Origin: CAYPNP01 sp964412195
GTDB taxonomy: Bacteria > Acidobacteriota > JAAYUB01
DNA: 64,000 nucleotides
Direction: 5' to 3'
Assembly: GCA_964412195.1 (NCBI GenBank)
Contig: CAYPNP010000024.1
Span: 9,998-73,997 of the forward strand
In this document: piece by piece, positions 48,312-57,209 of the stretch
Position numbering within the stretch: position 1 is the first letter of the stretch
Layout: the number at the start of each line of letters is the position of its first letter
The notes under the pieces: model-generated
Told to the model about the DNA's origin: nothing
The model's input: only the letters and a program-made list of their open reading frames with translations
Databases searched by the model: none
Made by a program: the position numbers and the translations under genes

Positions 48312-51245
48312 TCACGGGCGGGGGCCGCCCGCCCCCCCCGGCGGGAAGGCGCGGTGCACCCACTCCAGGTAGGCCTCGCCCCCCGGGCGCTCCGCCGGGC
48401 CCAGCCGGGCGCGGAAATCCGGCACGAGGGCGGCCGCGCCGGCCTGGTCCCCGAGCCGGAGCCGCAGGTAGATGCGCATCGCGGTGTACACAGAGGCCGG
48501 GCGGGCCCGGTCCGCCAGGCCGAACAGGGCCTCGGCGGCCCGAAAGTTCCCCCGGAGGATCGCCTGCTGGGCCAGGCAGAGGCAGACCCCTTCCTCGGTG
48601 GGCGGGGCGCCGGGATGCCGGGCCAGGATGGCGGGCGCCAGGTAGCCGTCGCTCCGGAGCTGCCAGAACACCGCGTTCACCACGGCGGGATCGGACATCC
48701 CGGCTTGGAGCCGGGGAAACAGGTTCAGCAGGAATTGAACGGACATGATCTCGTTGAGGATCCGCTGGCGCGGGAACCATGCCACCGTGTCCCGCCGGAG
48801 GTCGTCCGGCCAGAGGCGACGGATGAGGGGGCTGCCGGCGAAATTGGCCGCGGCTTCCGGCGCATTCATGAACTGCCGGTACGCGTCCAGGTCGGTCCGC
48901 AAATCCGCCTCCCGGTCGGACAGCCGCCGGGGGAAATTGTCGGCCAGCGGGGCGGCGCCCCCCACCCAGGCGCGCAGCCGCTCCCCGTCGGCGATGAACG
49001 TCGCCCCCAAACACTCCGGCCGCTCCAGGCCGATCGCCGCGAGTTCCCCGGCGAACCCGGCCTCCCCCCACGGGCGGAGGAATGCCGCGGGGGAAGCCGG
49101 CCGTCCGGGCCCCTTCACGCCCACGAGCATCCAGTCCAGCCCGGCGCCCGTCCAGAGGGAGGCCTGCGGGAACGCCTCCAGGAAGGCCCGGACGATGGTG
49201 CGGGCGTCGCGGGCCGGCAGCTGGTAGACCGGCAGCCAGTAGGTGGCCACACCGCCTTCGGCGAGCCGGTCCGCCATCAGCCGGAAGTACTCGCGGGAGT
49301 ATAGTCTGTCCACACCCGCGAAGAGGGGCGGAGGCGGCTCGGCAGTGATGATGTCGTACCGGACGGCCGCGGCCTGCAGAAAAAATCGCCCGTCCTCCAC
49401 GTGCAGGCGGACGCGCGGATCGAGGGTGGGATTCCGCCGCGGGTCGGGGAAGATGACCCGGCTCATCGCCAGGATGTCCCGCGAGATGTCGACAACGTCG
49501 ATGGACTCCAGCCGCGGGTCCCGGACCAGCGCCCGGGCCGTGGTGCCGATGCCGTAGCAGATCAGCAGGGCCTTCCGGGGCGCGGGATGGACGATCCCGG
49601 GCCAGAGGGCGAACAGCTCCATGTACCGGCGGTCGCGCATGCCGTTGGCCGACATGGAGTGGTTGTTGGTCACCAGACGGTAGTAATAGGGTTCGCCGGC
49701 CAGGTCGCGGCGCAGGACCTGGATGGTCTCCGTCTGCCCCTCCCGGACAGCCACCGGCTTCTCGTCCCAGTCCAGGAACGCGGCTGCCGGCGCCGGCAGG
49801 TATGCCGACCGCATCAGACCGTGGGGGAAGGCGGCCAGGGCGACGGCCAGCGAGAGCGCCGCGCCGGCCGCCGCCAGACGCGCCGGGACGGCGGCCGGGA
49901 TCCCCTGCCCGGCCAGCACCAGAAGGCCGGCTGTCCCGTAAACGACCGCCAGGATCAGGAAGGACCGCTCCACGCCAAGCACGGGGATCAGCCAGAAACC
50001 GGCCGCCAGAGGCCCGACGGCCGCGCCCAGAGTGTTGGCCAGGGTCAGCAGCCCCGCGGCCCGGACAGGCGAGTCCAGCTGGGTCCGGATCGCCTGTCCC
50101 AGCTGGGTGAACAGGATCCCGGATAGAAGGGAGAGGGGGAACATCAGGAAGGGCGCGGCCGGGATGATCCGGTGATGCTCCGGCAGGGCGGCGAACTGGC
50201 CGGCCCACTTCCCGAACAGCGCGTAGCCGAGCACAACCAGGGTCCCGCCGGCGGCGGCGGCGGCCGCGGCATGAAGGTGGGCTTCCGGCCGCCGGCGGAA
50301 CCAGCGGGAGGCGGCCAGGCCGCCGGCGCCGATGCCGGCCAGGATCACCGCCAGCATGACGGTGAAGTTCCAGCCGTAGGCGTTGAAGGACAGGAGGAGG
50401 AAGCGGAACCAGACCACTTCCAGGGCGAGGAACGCCGCGCCGGCCAAGCCCGCGGCGGCGGCCAGCGCGGCCAGCCGGATGGGCGCTCCGGCATGCCGGC
50501 CGGAAACCGGCGGGCCGCCCCGCTGGGCCGTTCCGGACGCCGGCGCCCCAGCCGGGGCCCCCGGCAGCCGTCCCGACAGCCACAGCGCCGCGGCCGCGGC
50601 CGCGAGGTTCATGCCGGCGGCCACGAGACCGGAGCCCGTGACGCCGCACCAGGCCAGGAGCGCCACCTCTCCTGCCAGCGCGCCGGCCACGGCGCCGAGG
50701 GTGTTCCAGCCATACAGCATCCCCAGGGCGCGGCCGAAGTTCTTCTCCGCCCGGCTGATCCCGCCTGCCAGCACCGGCAGGGTCAGCCCCATGGCCGTCG
50801 CCGGCACCAGCATCAAGCCTCCGGCGACCAGCAGTCGGATCCAGTTCACCACGTCGGGCTGGCCGGCAAACCGCCGGAACATGGGGGCGAGGAATGGTGT
50901 GATGTGCGGGAAAAGCAGGACGAGGCCGATCCCGCTCCCCGCGGTGACGGCTTCGATCGCGGCGTAGGCGCGCAGCGGCCGGGCCGGCCGTCCGCCGAAT
51001 CGCATGGCGAGGCCGTTTCCCAACGCCAATCCGGCCATGAAACTGGAAAGCACGATGGCGGCCGCCTCGACGCCGTTGCCGAAGGTCAGGGAGGCGAGGC
51101 GGAACCAGAGCGTTTCGAAGACCAGCGCCGCGGCCCCCGATACAAAGAAGATGGCGGCGAACCAGGCGGAGGCGACGGGCCGGCCGAGAGCCTCGGGCGT
51201 CCCGGCTTCCGGAAAGGGTGCATGGGCAGGCAGATCTCTCGTCAT
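48312..51245 (-). CDS. membrane-fused spermidine-synthase-like protein
   Basis: A 977-residue protein. The N-terminal half (about 1-470) has roughly 12-14 helices (AAIFFVSGAAALVFETLWFR, FMAGLALGNGLAMRFGG, LALEVVWFRFLLLSF) in an MFS-like arrangement. The second part (about 520-790) resembles a spermidine-synthase fold: MRDRRYMELFALWPGIVHP, then ALLICYGIGTTARALV and VDVVDISRDIL at the methyl-donor-like site, then YDIITAEPPPPLFAGV. A C-terminal helical section of about 170 residues resembles TPRs. The start at 51245 lacks a clear RBS. The product is unknown; polyamine synthesis is not assured, as the G-x-G-x-G loop is partly altered. Confidence 0.8.
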   Translation of the reverse strand: MTRDLPAHAPFPEAGTPEALGRPVASAWFAAIFFVSGAAALVFETLWFRLASLTFGNGVEAAAIVLSSFMAGLALGNGLAMRFGGRPARPLRAYAAIEAVTAGSGIGLVLLFPHITPFLAPMFRRFAGQPDVVNWIRLLVAGGLMLVPATAMGLTLPVLAGGISRAEKNFGRALGMLYGWNTLGAVAGALAGEVALLAWCGVTGSGLVAAGMNLAAAAAALWLSGRLPGAPAGAPASGTAQRGGPPVSGRHAGAPIRLAALAAAAGLAGAAFLALEVVWFRFLLLSFNAYGWNFTVMLAVILAGIGAGGLAASRWFRRRPEAHLHAAAAAAAGGTLVVLGYALFGKWAGQFAALPEHHRIIPAAPFLMFPLSLLSGILFTQLGQAIRTQLDSPVRAAGLLTLANTLGAAVGPLAAGFWLIPVLGVERSFLILAVVYGTAGLLVLAGQGIPAAVPARLAAAGAALSLAVALAAFPHGLMRSAYLPAPAAAFLDWDEKPVAVREGQTETIQVLRRDLAGEPYYYRLVTNNHSMSANGMRDRRYMELFALWPGIVHPAPRKALLICYGIGTTARALVRDPRLESIDVVDISRDILAMSRVIFPDPRRNPTLDPRVRLHVEDGRFFLQAAAVRYDIITAEPPPPLFAGVDRLYSREYFRLMADRLAEGGVATYWLPVYQLPARDARTIVRAFLEAFPQASLWTGAGLDWMLVGVKGPGRPASPAAFLRPWGEAGFAGELAAIGLERPECLGATFIADGERLRAWVGGAAPLADNFPRRLSDREADLRTDLDAYRQFMNAPEAAANFAGSPLIRRLWPDDLRRDTVAWFPRQRILNEIMSVQFLLNLFPRLQAGMSDPAVVNAVFWQLRSDGYLAPAILARHPGAPPTEEGVCLCLAQQAILRGNFRAAEALFGLADRARPASVYTAMRIYLRLRLGDQAGAAALVPDFRARLGPAERPGGEAYLEWVHRAFPPGGAGGPRP

Positions 51246-51423
51246 CAGGCTGCGATGATAGTATGGGCGCGGCGGAAAAGCCAGCCCCTCCGGACGCCCC
51301 GGCGGTCGCGGGGGGGGCCGGTGGCCTCCCAGCCCGCCGCTCGCTTGTGCTACAATATCCCCAGATTTCCATCCGGCGTGAAGGCAGCTGTCTCCGAGGC
51401 ACATCATCCAGGAGGTGCTTGGA

Positions 51424-52731
51424 ATGAGGGGTGCAGGACGTCCCGAAGACGAGACCGCCCGGCTGAGGGAGGAAAACGACCGGCTGCGGAAGGCCGTCCG
51501 CGAGCTGTCGATCCTCAACGACATCGCCACCGCGATCAACTCCACCATGAGCGTGGACAGGATCCTGGACCTGACCCTCCAGAAATGCCTCAAGGCCATG
51601 GATCTCGAGCAGGGCGCGGTCATGCTCCTGAACCGCCCCGACACGGAGAATCCCTTCAAGACCATGGTGCGGCGGGGCGACTCGCACGCCAGCGCCCTGC
51701 CCTTCCGCCTGGACACCCAGCTCTCGGGCTGGATGATCAAGAACCAGAAGCCGCTGCTGATCAACAATCTCGCCCAGGACTCGCCCATCCGCCTCTCCCC
51801 CCACGAGCCGGTCCCCATCCGCTCGCTCCTCAGCGTGCCCCTGCTGGTCAAGGGCCGCATGATCGGCATCCTCTCGGTGTTCAACAAGAAGCAGGGCGGG
51901 TTCACCGAGGACGAGCAACGGTTGCTGGCCATCATCGGCAGTCAGTCGGCCCAGGTCATCGAGACCGCCCGGCTGCTCGAGGAGGAGAAGAAACTGCTGC
52001 TCATGCAGGAGGAGCTGCGGCTGGCCTACGAGATCCAGGTCGGCCTCTTGCCCGCCACGCCCCCCCGGATCCAGGGCTTCGACATCGCGGGCCGGAGCAT
52101 CCCCGCCAAGGAGGTGGGCGGCGACTACTTCGATTTCATCCGGCTCGAGGACGAGCGGATGGGCTTCTGCTTGGGGGACATCACCGGCAAGGGGCTGCCG
52201 GCCGCGCTGCTCATGGCCAACCTGCAGGCAACGGTGCGCGGCCAGGCCCTGCTCAGCGCTTCCGCCCGCGAGTGCGTCGCCCGCGCCAACGCCCTGCTCT
52301 ACCAGAGCACCTCGCCGGAGAAGTTCGCCACCTTCTTCTTCGGCATCCTGGATCCCCCGGCGGGCCGATTCAACTACTGCAACGCCGGCCACAATTTTCC
52401 GCTGCTCTTCGGCGGCCGCGGGGAGCTCCGGCGCCTGACCGTCGGCGGCATGGTGCTGGGCGCCTTCGAGAGCGTGCACTACGATGAAGAGACCGTGCCG
52501 CTGGAACCCGGCGACGTGCTGGTGATTTTCTCCGACGGTCTGCCGGAGGCGATGAGCCATTGCGGGGAGGAGTTCGGGGAGGAGAAGCTTCGCCAGTTCG
52601 TGGAATCCCACCGGGACCGGGATGCGGACGGAATCGTGGACGCCCTCCTGCACTGCATCAACGCCCACCTGGCCGACTGCCCCCAGACCGACGACATGAC
52701 CCTCATCGTGATCAAGGCCCTGCCGCGGTGA
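51424..52731 (+). CDS. GAF-domain SpoIIE-type PP2C phosphatase (RsbU-like)
   Basis: A 435-residue cytosolic signalling protein. A short coiled coil (ETARLREENDRLRKAVRELS) precedes a GAF domain (about 40-190, ending IGSQSAQVIETARLL). A PPM/SpoIIE phosphatase domain (about 215-435) follows with AKEVGGDYFDF, LGDITGKGLPAALLMA, YCNAGHNFPLL, FSDGLPEAM and TDDMTLIVI. All metal ligands appear present. It should act on a phosphorylated anti-sigma-factor antagonist in response to a GAF ligand. ATG 51424 follows AGGAGG at 8 nt; an upstream GTG falls inside that ribosome site. No partner-switch genes are nearby. Confidence 0.9.
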   Translation: MRGAGRPEDETARLREENDRLRKAVRELSILNDIATAINSTMSVDRILDLTLQKCLKAMDLEQGAVMLLNRPDTENPFKTMVRRGDSHASALPFRLDTQLSGWMIKNQKPLLINNLAQDSPIRLSPHEPVPIRSLLSVPLLVKGRMIGILSVFNKKQGGFTEDEQRLLAIIGSQSAQVIETARLLEEEKKLLLMQEELRLAYEIQVGLLPATPPRIQGFDIAGRSIPAKEVGGDYFDFIRLEDERMGFCLGDITGKGLPAALLMANLQATVRGQALLSASARECVARANALLYQSTSPEKFATFFFGILDPPAGRFNYCNAGHNFPLLFGGRGELRRLTVGGMVLGAFESVHYDEETVPLEPGDVLVIFSDGLPEAMSHCGEEFGEEKLRQFVESHRDRDADGIVDALLHCINAHLADCPQTDDMTLIVIKALPR

Positions 52732-52873
52732 GCGCAAAGACCCGCCAGCTCCTTCCGGCCGGTCGACCAGCTTCAGGTCCGACAGGCTCTTCTGCAGCGA
52801 GGCGACGATCACACGCAAGGCGCCCGGATCCCCGCCGGTGCCCACGCACGTGGAAAAGTTCAGCCGGCGAGAA

Positions 52874-52902
52874 TTGACACACTCTTCAAACCAGATTACA
52901 AT
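52874..52902 (+). promoter_or_regulatory. sigma-70 promoter of the PGDH-like gene
   Basis: TTGACA (52874-52879), a 17-bp spacer and TACAAT (52897-52902), the best vegetative promoter I saw in the window. The expected start near 52909 gives a leader of about 27 nt before the ATG at 52936. Confidence 0.8.
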
Positions 52903-52935
52903 GATTTTACAAAACTTCACCTACCGGAGGATGCC

Positions 52936-53859
52936 ATGTCCAGAAAAGTACTCGTGGCGACGGAAAAGCCCTTTGCCAAGGTGGCGGTGACGGGCATTGG
53001 GGAGATCCTGAAGCAGGCCGGCTACGAAATGGTCCTGCTGGAAAGTTACAAGGACCCGGCCGATTTCATCAAGGCCGTGGCCGACGCGGACGCCGTGATC
53101 GTCCGCAGCGACCTCGTCACCCCCGCGGTGATCGACGCCGGCCAGAAGCTGAAGCTGGTCGTGCGCGCCGGCGCGGGCTACGACAACATCGACCTCAAGG
53201 CCGCCACGGCCAAGGGCGTCGTGGCCATGAACACCCCCGGCCAGAATTCCAACGCCGTGGCAGAGCTGGTGTTCGGCCTGATGCTGCAGCTGGCCCGCCG
53301 CGGGTACACCGGCAAGTCCGGCACCGAACTGCGCGGGAAGAAGCTCGGCCTGCACGGCTACGGCAACGTCGGCCGCTGCGTGGCCGCCATCGCCCGGGGC
53401 TTCGGCATGGAAATCCATGCCGTGGATCCGTTCGTCGACAAGGCCGCCATGACCGCCGAGGGCATCCACGCCTGCAACAGCCCGGAGGAGATGTACGCGG
53501 CCTGCGACTACGTCTCGCTGCACATGCCCAAGACCAAGGAGACGGCCGGCTCCATCAATTTCGCCCTGATGTCGAAGCTGCCCAAGGGCGGCACGCTGAT
53601 CAACACCGCCCGCGCCGAGGTCATCGACGAGCCGTCCCTGCTCAAGATGTTCGCCGAGCGGCCCGATTTCATGTACGGCGCCGACGTCGAGCCCGCCTGC
53701 AAGGCCGAGATCGCCGAGAAGTACGCCGGCCGGTTCTTCTTCACCCAGAAGAAGCTGGGCGCCCAGACCGAGGAGGCCAACATCAACGCCGGCCTGGCCG
53801 CCGCCCGACAGATCGTGGCCTTCTTCGAGAAGGGCGACGCGCGGTTCAAGGTCAATTAA
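52936..53859 (+). CDS. serA: short D-3-phosphoglycerate dehydrogenase-like protein
   Basis: A 307-residue NAD-dependent D-2-hydroxyacid dehydrogenase of the form lacking regulatory ACT domains. The substrate-side arginine is in VVRAGAGYDNIDL. The Rossmann loop is LGLHGYGNVGRCVA, with Asp in HAVDPF for NAD(H). In typical enzymes the catalytic histidine lies in PHLGA[SQ]TEEA; here the same block reads TQKKLGAQTEEAN, so a lysine occupies that region. A similar substitution is known to me, from memory, in short PGDHs of the Entamoeba/Bacteroides type. It probably starts serine synthesis. ATG 52936 has CCGGAGG upstream. Confidence 0.75.
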   Translation: MSRKVLVATEKPFAKVAVTGIGEILKQAGYEMVLLESYKDPADFIKAVADADAVIVRSDLVTPAVIDAGQKLKLVVRAGAGYDNIDLKAATAKGVVAMNTPGQNSNAVAELVFGLMLQLARRGYTGKSGTELRGKKLGLHGYGNVGRCVAAIARGFGMEIHAVDPFVDKAAMTAEGIHACNSPEEMYAACDYVSLHMPKTKETAGSINFALMSKLPKGGTLINTARAEVIDEPSLLKMFAERPDFMYGADVEPACKAEIAEKYAGRFFFTQKKLGAQTEEANINAGLAAARQIVAFFEKGDARFKVN

Positions 53860-53862
53860 CCA

Positions 53863-53997
53863 ATTGCGGATTGCGGATTGCGAATTGCGGATTGCGGATT
53901 TCGATCCGCAATCCGTAATCTGCAATCTGCAATCCCAAGCCGTGTTCCACCCTCCACTTCTGCGACAATCCGCAATTCGCAATCCGCAATCCGCAAT
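53863..53997. repeat. inverted repeat, 32-nt perfect arms, period-7 word ATTGCGG
   Basis: The arms at 53863-53894 and 53966-53997 are exact reverse complements made of ATTGCGG/ATTGCGA heptamers in the same order. A second set (TCCGCAATCCGTAATCTGCA, from 53904) directly follows the left arm. The left arm starts 3 bp after the serA stop. The same heptamer appears at 60367-60419 and 33114-33142. Confidence 0.92.
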
Positions 53998-54088
53998 TCG
54001 CAATCTGTATCCCGGATAATTTCCCTTGCCGATTCCCCATGGTGTTGGTATCTTGTCCGCCTTGATCTCGCAGTCCGGAGGGACGCGG

Positions 54089-54529
54089 ATGCCGGGTGTT
54101 TCTCGAACGATCGGGCGCTTGACGGCGGTTTCCCTCGCCGTGGCGATCCTGTACGGCCTGGCCGTGAGCCCGCTGTTCGTCTACTGCGTCGGCGCCTCGG
54201 GCCACCGGGAGGTCGAGCCCACCACCTGCTCCGGCTGCGTGCACCACTCGGATGCCGCCCCGGCCGATCCTGCCGACCCGCCGAGATTCTCCCAGGAATC
54301 CCATCATCCGGACAATTGCGGCGACTGCACCGATTTCAGCCTGACGCTGGCGGCCACCGAGCGCGGCCATTCGGACGGGTCGCCCGGCGCTCCTTCGTCT
54401 CCGCCGGCCTGCCCCTGCCCGCCGGAAGGCCTGCCTGTCTCCGAATGGCATGCGGCAGCAGCGGCTTCTGCCGGCCTCCCGGATCCGGCGTTCCCGGTCC
54501 CCGCCCTGCTCCGACCACTCAGAATCTAG
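54089..54529 (+). CDS. small Cys/His-rich exported protein of the efflux locus
   Basis: A 146-residue protein. A signal-anchor-like helix (LTAVSLAVAILYGLAVSPL) is followed by FVYCVGASGHREVEPTTCSG, CVHHSD, ESHHPDNCGDCTDF and a Pro/Ala/Ser-rich tail. The spacing C-x-G-x-x-G-H-x-x-[IV]-E ... C-x-x-C-x-D resembles a small protein I recall near CzcCBA operons. It may bind metal in the periplasm. The start at 54089 has GGAGGGA upstream. It precedes the outer-membrane component gene by 123 bp on the same strand. Confidence 0.6.
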   Translation: MPGVSRTIGRLTAVSLAVAILYGLAVSPLFVYCVGASGHREVEPTTCSGCVHHSDAAPADPADPPRFSQESHHPDNCGDCTDFSLTLAATERGHSDGSPGAPSSPPACPCPPEGLPVSEWHAAAAASAGLPDPAFPVPALLRPLRI

Positions 54530-54652
54530 CTCCCCTGCCCTCTCCTGACACTTCTCCATCTGCCGCTGCAGATGACCTGCAACCTCCGCCCGTTCGCCGG
54601 AGAAACCGGGTGAGCGGACATCCTGATTGTGATCCATCGAAGAGGCAAGCGT

Positions 54653-55966
54653 ATGAAAATCCTATGCTGCATCCTGATCGCCCTGCTCGCCGCGGCGGCT
54701 CCGGGCGCGCCCCCCGCCGGACCGAATCCGCCGGATTCCGGCACCGGCGCAACCGGGCCGGCCCCCGATCCGTTGCCGCTGGCCCAGGCCCTCGCCCTGG
54801 TGATCCGGCACAATCCGGATCTGGCGGCTGCGGCTTTGGACACCAAAGCCATCGAGGGCCGGGTTCTCCAGGCCGGGCTGAAGCCCAATCCGGAATTGTC
54901 GACGGAGTTCGAAAACTTCGCGGGCACCGGCTCGGTGGGGGCGGTCCACAGCCTGGAGCTGACCGTGCAACTGGCCCAGCGCTTCGAGCTGGGCGGCAAG
55001 CGGCTCCGTCGGGTTGAAGCCGCGGAGGCCGAACGACAGGAAGCCGAACGGGAGCAGCAGGTCCGCCAGGCCGATGTGCTGGCGGGAGCCGCCCGAAGCT
55101 TCTATGAAGTCCTGTCCGCCCAGCAACGTCTGGCGAACCGGGAGGAGTTGGCGGCGCTGGCGAAAAAGATCCACGCCACGGTGTCCGACCGGGTCTCGGC
55201 CGGCAAAGTGGCGCCGGTGGAGGAGACGCGGGCCGCCGTGGCAGCGGCTTCCGCGCGCCTGGAAGTGGACAAGACCCGGCGGGACCTGGCGGCCGCGCGC
55301 GACCGGCTGGCTGCCCTCTGGGGGAGCCCCTCCGCCGGCTTCCAACGCGTGGACGGCCTCTTTCGCATGCCCGATCTGCCGCCCCTGTCAAACCTGCCGG
55401 TCCCTGATCCGGGCCGCAGCCCGGACCTGCTCCGGCTGGAAGCCGAGGCGCGCACGCGCCAGACCGCCCTCGACCGGGAAATCGCTGAGCGAAAGTCTGA
55501 CCTGACTCTAAGCGGTGGCTTCCGCTGGCTCAACGAGTACCATGACGGCGCCCTCGTGGCGGGGCTTTCCATCCCTTTAACCTGGAATGACAAGCGCCAG
55601 GGGGTCATTGCCGAAGCCCGGGTGCGGCTGGACCAGACCCGGGCGCTCCGGCAAGCCGAGGAGAACCGGTTGCGCGCCGCCCTGAGCCAGTCGCACCAGG
55701 CCTACGAAGACGCCCGGCAGACGGCCCTCACCCTGGAACGGGATATCCTGCCGGCCGCCTGGAGCGCCTTCGAGACCGTCCAGGAAGGCTACCGTCAGGG
55801 AAAGATCGATTACCTCGACGTGCTCGATGCCCAGCGGACCTGGTTCGAGCTGAGAGGCAGCCAGATCGAGGCCGTCGCCGCCGGGCTCCTGGCCGCCGTG
55901 GACATCCAGCGGCTGACCGGCGGAATCCTGGAACTGCCGGCCGCCGGCGAGACTCCGGCCCATTGA
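54653..55966 (+). CDS. outer-membrane efflux protein, CzcC/TolC family
   Basis: A 437-residue exported protein. The signal peptide is MKILCCILIALLAAAAPGAP. Two TolC-type repeats follow: LAQALALVIRHNPDLAAAAL, then LEADARTR-like and QSHQAYEDARQTALTLERDI helices. YRQGKIDYLDVLDAQRTWFE is the usual end-of-repeat block. It forms the outer-membrane channel with the CzcB- and CzcA-like partners downstream. The CzcB-like gene starts 19 bp further on. Confidence 0.88.
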   Translation: MKILCCILIALLAAAAPGAPPAGPNPPDSGTGATGPAPDPLPLAQALALVIRHNPDLAAAALDTKAIEGRVLQAGLKPNPELSTEFENFAGTGSVGAVHSLELTVQLAQRFELGGKRLRRVEAAEAERQEAEREQQVRQADVLAGAARSFYEVLSAQQRLANREELAALAKKIHATVSDRVSAGKVAPVEETRAAVAAASARLEVDKTRRDLAAARDRLAALWGSPSAGFQRVDGLFRMPDLPPLSNLPVPDPGRSPDLLRLEAEARTRQTALDREIAERKSDLTLSGGFRWLNEYHDGALVAGLSIPLTWNDKRQGVIAEARVRLDQTRALRQAEENRLRAALSQSHQAYEDARQTALTLERDILPAAWSAFETVQEGYRQGKIDYLDVLDAQRTWFELRGSQIEAVAAGLLAAVDIQRLTGGILELPAAGETPAH

Positions 55967-55985
55967 ATCCACCCGGGAGGACCCC

Positions 55986-57179
55986 ATGATTGCAAAACGA
56001 ATTTGTATGTCTTTTATCCTGATGGCTGCGGCCGCGGCCGGCCTGTTCCTGTCCTGCTCCAAGCCCGCTGCTCCCGCCGGCGCCGAAGAGGCCGCCAAGC
56101 CGGACGAGAAGGAGGAAGCGCCCGGCCAGGACCGGATCGTCCGTCTCACCGACGACCAGATCCGCCGGAGCGGCATCCGCCTCCAGACCGCCGGCCCCGG
56201 GCGGCTGGATGCCACCCTGAGCCTGCCCGGCGAAGTGGAGGTGAACTCCGACCGGATGGCGCACATCGTCCCGCGCGTGCCGGGCGTCGTCCGCGAGGTG
56301 TTCAAGAATCTCGGCGATCCGGTCCGCGCCGGCGAAACCATGGCCGTCCTGGACAGCCGGGAGCTGGCCGACGCCAAGTCCGCCTACCTGGCCGCCCGGG
56401 AGCGTGTCCTGCTGGCCCAGGCCAATTACAGCCGGGAGGAACAGCTCTGGCAGAAGAAGGTCTCCGCCGAGCAGGAGTACCTCCAGGCGAAAAACGCCCT
56501 TGCGGAAGCCCGGATCGAGCAGGAAGCCGCCGAACAGAAGCTCCATTCCCTGGGCTTTTCGGACGATTACCTCGCCGACATGGCGCAGCACCCCCAGGCC
56601 GTCCTCACCCGCTACGAAATCGTGGCCCCCTTCGACGCTACCATCATCGACAAGCACATCACCCTGGGGGAGGTGATCCGGGACGATACCTCCGTCTTCC
56701 TGATCGCCGACCTCCGGACGGTCTGGATCGTCCTGAACGTCTCCCAACAGGACCTGCCCGGGATCCGCAGGGGGCAGGTGGTGCGCGTCTCCGGCGGTCC
56801 CGGCACCCCGGATGCGGGCGGGGTGATTTCGTTCATCAGCGTGACCATGGGGGACCAGACTCGCACCACCCCGGTCCGGGTGGTCCTGCCGAATCCGGAC
56901 GGGCGATGGCGGCCGGGCCAGTTCGTGACCGGCAGGGTATCGGTGAGCGACCGGGAGGCGCCGGTGGCGGTGCCCAAGGACGCGGTCATCCTGGTGGACG
57001 GGCAAACGACCATTTTCGTGAAGGGGCCGGAAGGCTTCCTGCCCCGCCCGGTCACGCCGGGCCGCACCGACGGCCGGCAGGTGGAGATCACGTCGGGGCT
57101 GGCCCCGGGCGAGGTGTACGCAGCCGCCGGAGTGTTCACCCTCAAGGCCGAGCTGGACAAGCCCGAGGCGGAAGAGTAG
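55986..57179 (+). CDS. periplasmic adaptor of RND efflux, CzcB/HlyD family
   Basis: A 397-residue lipoprotein-type membrane fusion protein. The lipobox is GLFLSCSKP. Then VPRVPGVVREVFKNLGDPVR (barrel-sandwich hybrid), a hairpin of about 60 residues (YLAARERVLLAQANYSREEQ), the second half of the lipoyl part (YEIVAPFDATIIDKHITLGE), a beta-barrel and the membrane-proximal GLAPGEVYAAAGVFTLKAEL. It bridges the CzcA-like pump and the outer-membrane channel. RBS GGGAGGA precedes ATG 55986. Confidence 0.9.
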   Translation: MIAKRICMSFILMAAAAAGLFLSCSKPAAPAGAEEAAKPDEKEEAPGQDRIVRLTDDQIRRSGIRLQTAGPGRLDATLSLPGEVEVNSDRMAHIVPRVPGVVREVFKNLGDPVRAGETMAVLDSRELADAKSAYLAARERVLLAQANYSREEQLWQKKVSAEQEYLQAKNALAEARIEQEAAEQKLHSLGFSDDYLADMAQHPQAVLTRYEIVAPFDATIIDKHITLGEVIRDDTSVFLIADLRTVWIVLNVSQQDLPGIRRGQVVRVSGGPGTPDAGGVISFISVTMGDQTRTTPVRVVLPNPDGRWRPGQFVTGRVSVSDREAPVAVPKDAVILVDGQTTIFVKGPEGFLPRPVTPGRTDGRQVEITSGLAPGEVYAAAGVFTLKAELDKPEAEE

Positions 57180-57209
57180 CGCCCGGCCCGCGAAAGGAGT
57201 TCGAGGAGC

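Noticed and set aside
52743..52870. Possible small minus-strand coding piece reading ...VGTGGDPGALRVIVASLQKS
   Set aside because: The stretch looks codon-like and faintly recalls a thioredoxin-like ferredoxin cysteine loop, but no start, end or second cysteine motif could be defined.
48211..52920. A 1569-codon minus-strand frame spanning the spermidine-synthase-like and GAF-phosphatase genes
   Set aside because: It runs antisense to one confident gene and out of frame with another, and has no coherent domain.
53863..54007. CRISPR-like array of repeated ATTGCGG units
   Set aside because: Units are contiguous heptamers without unique spacers, arms are inverted, and no cas gene is present.
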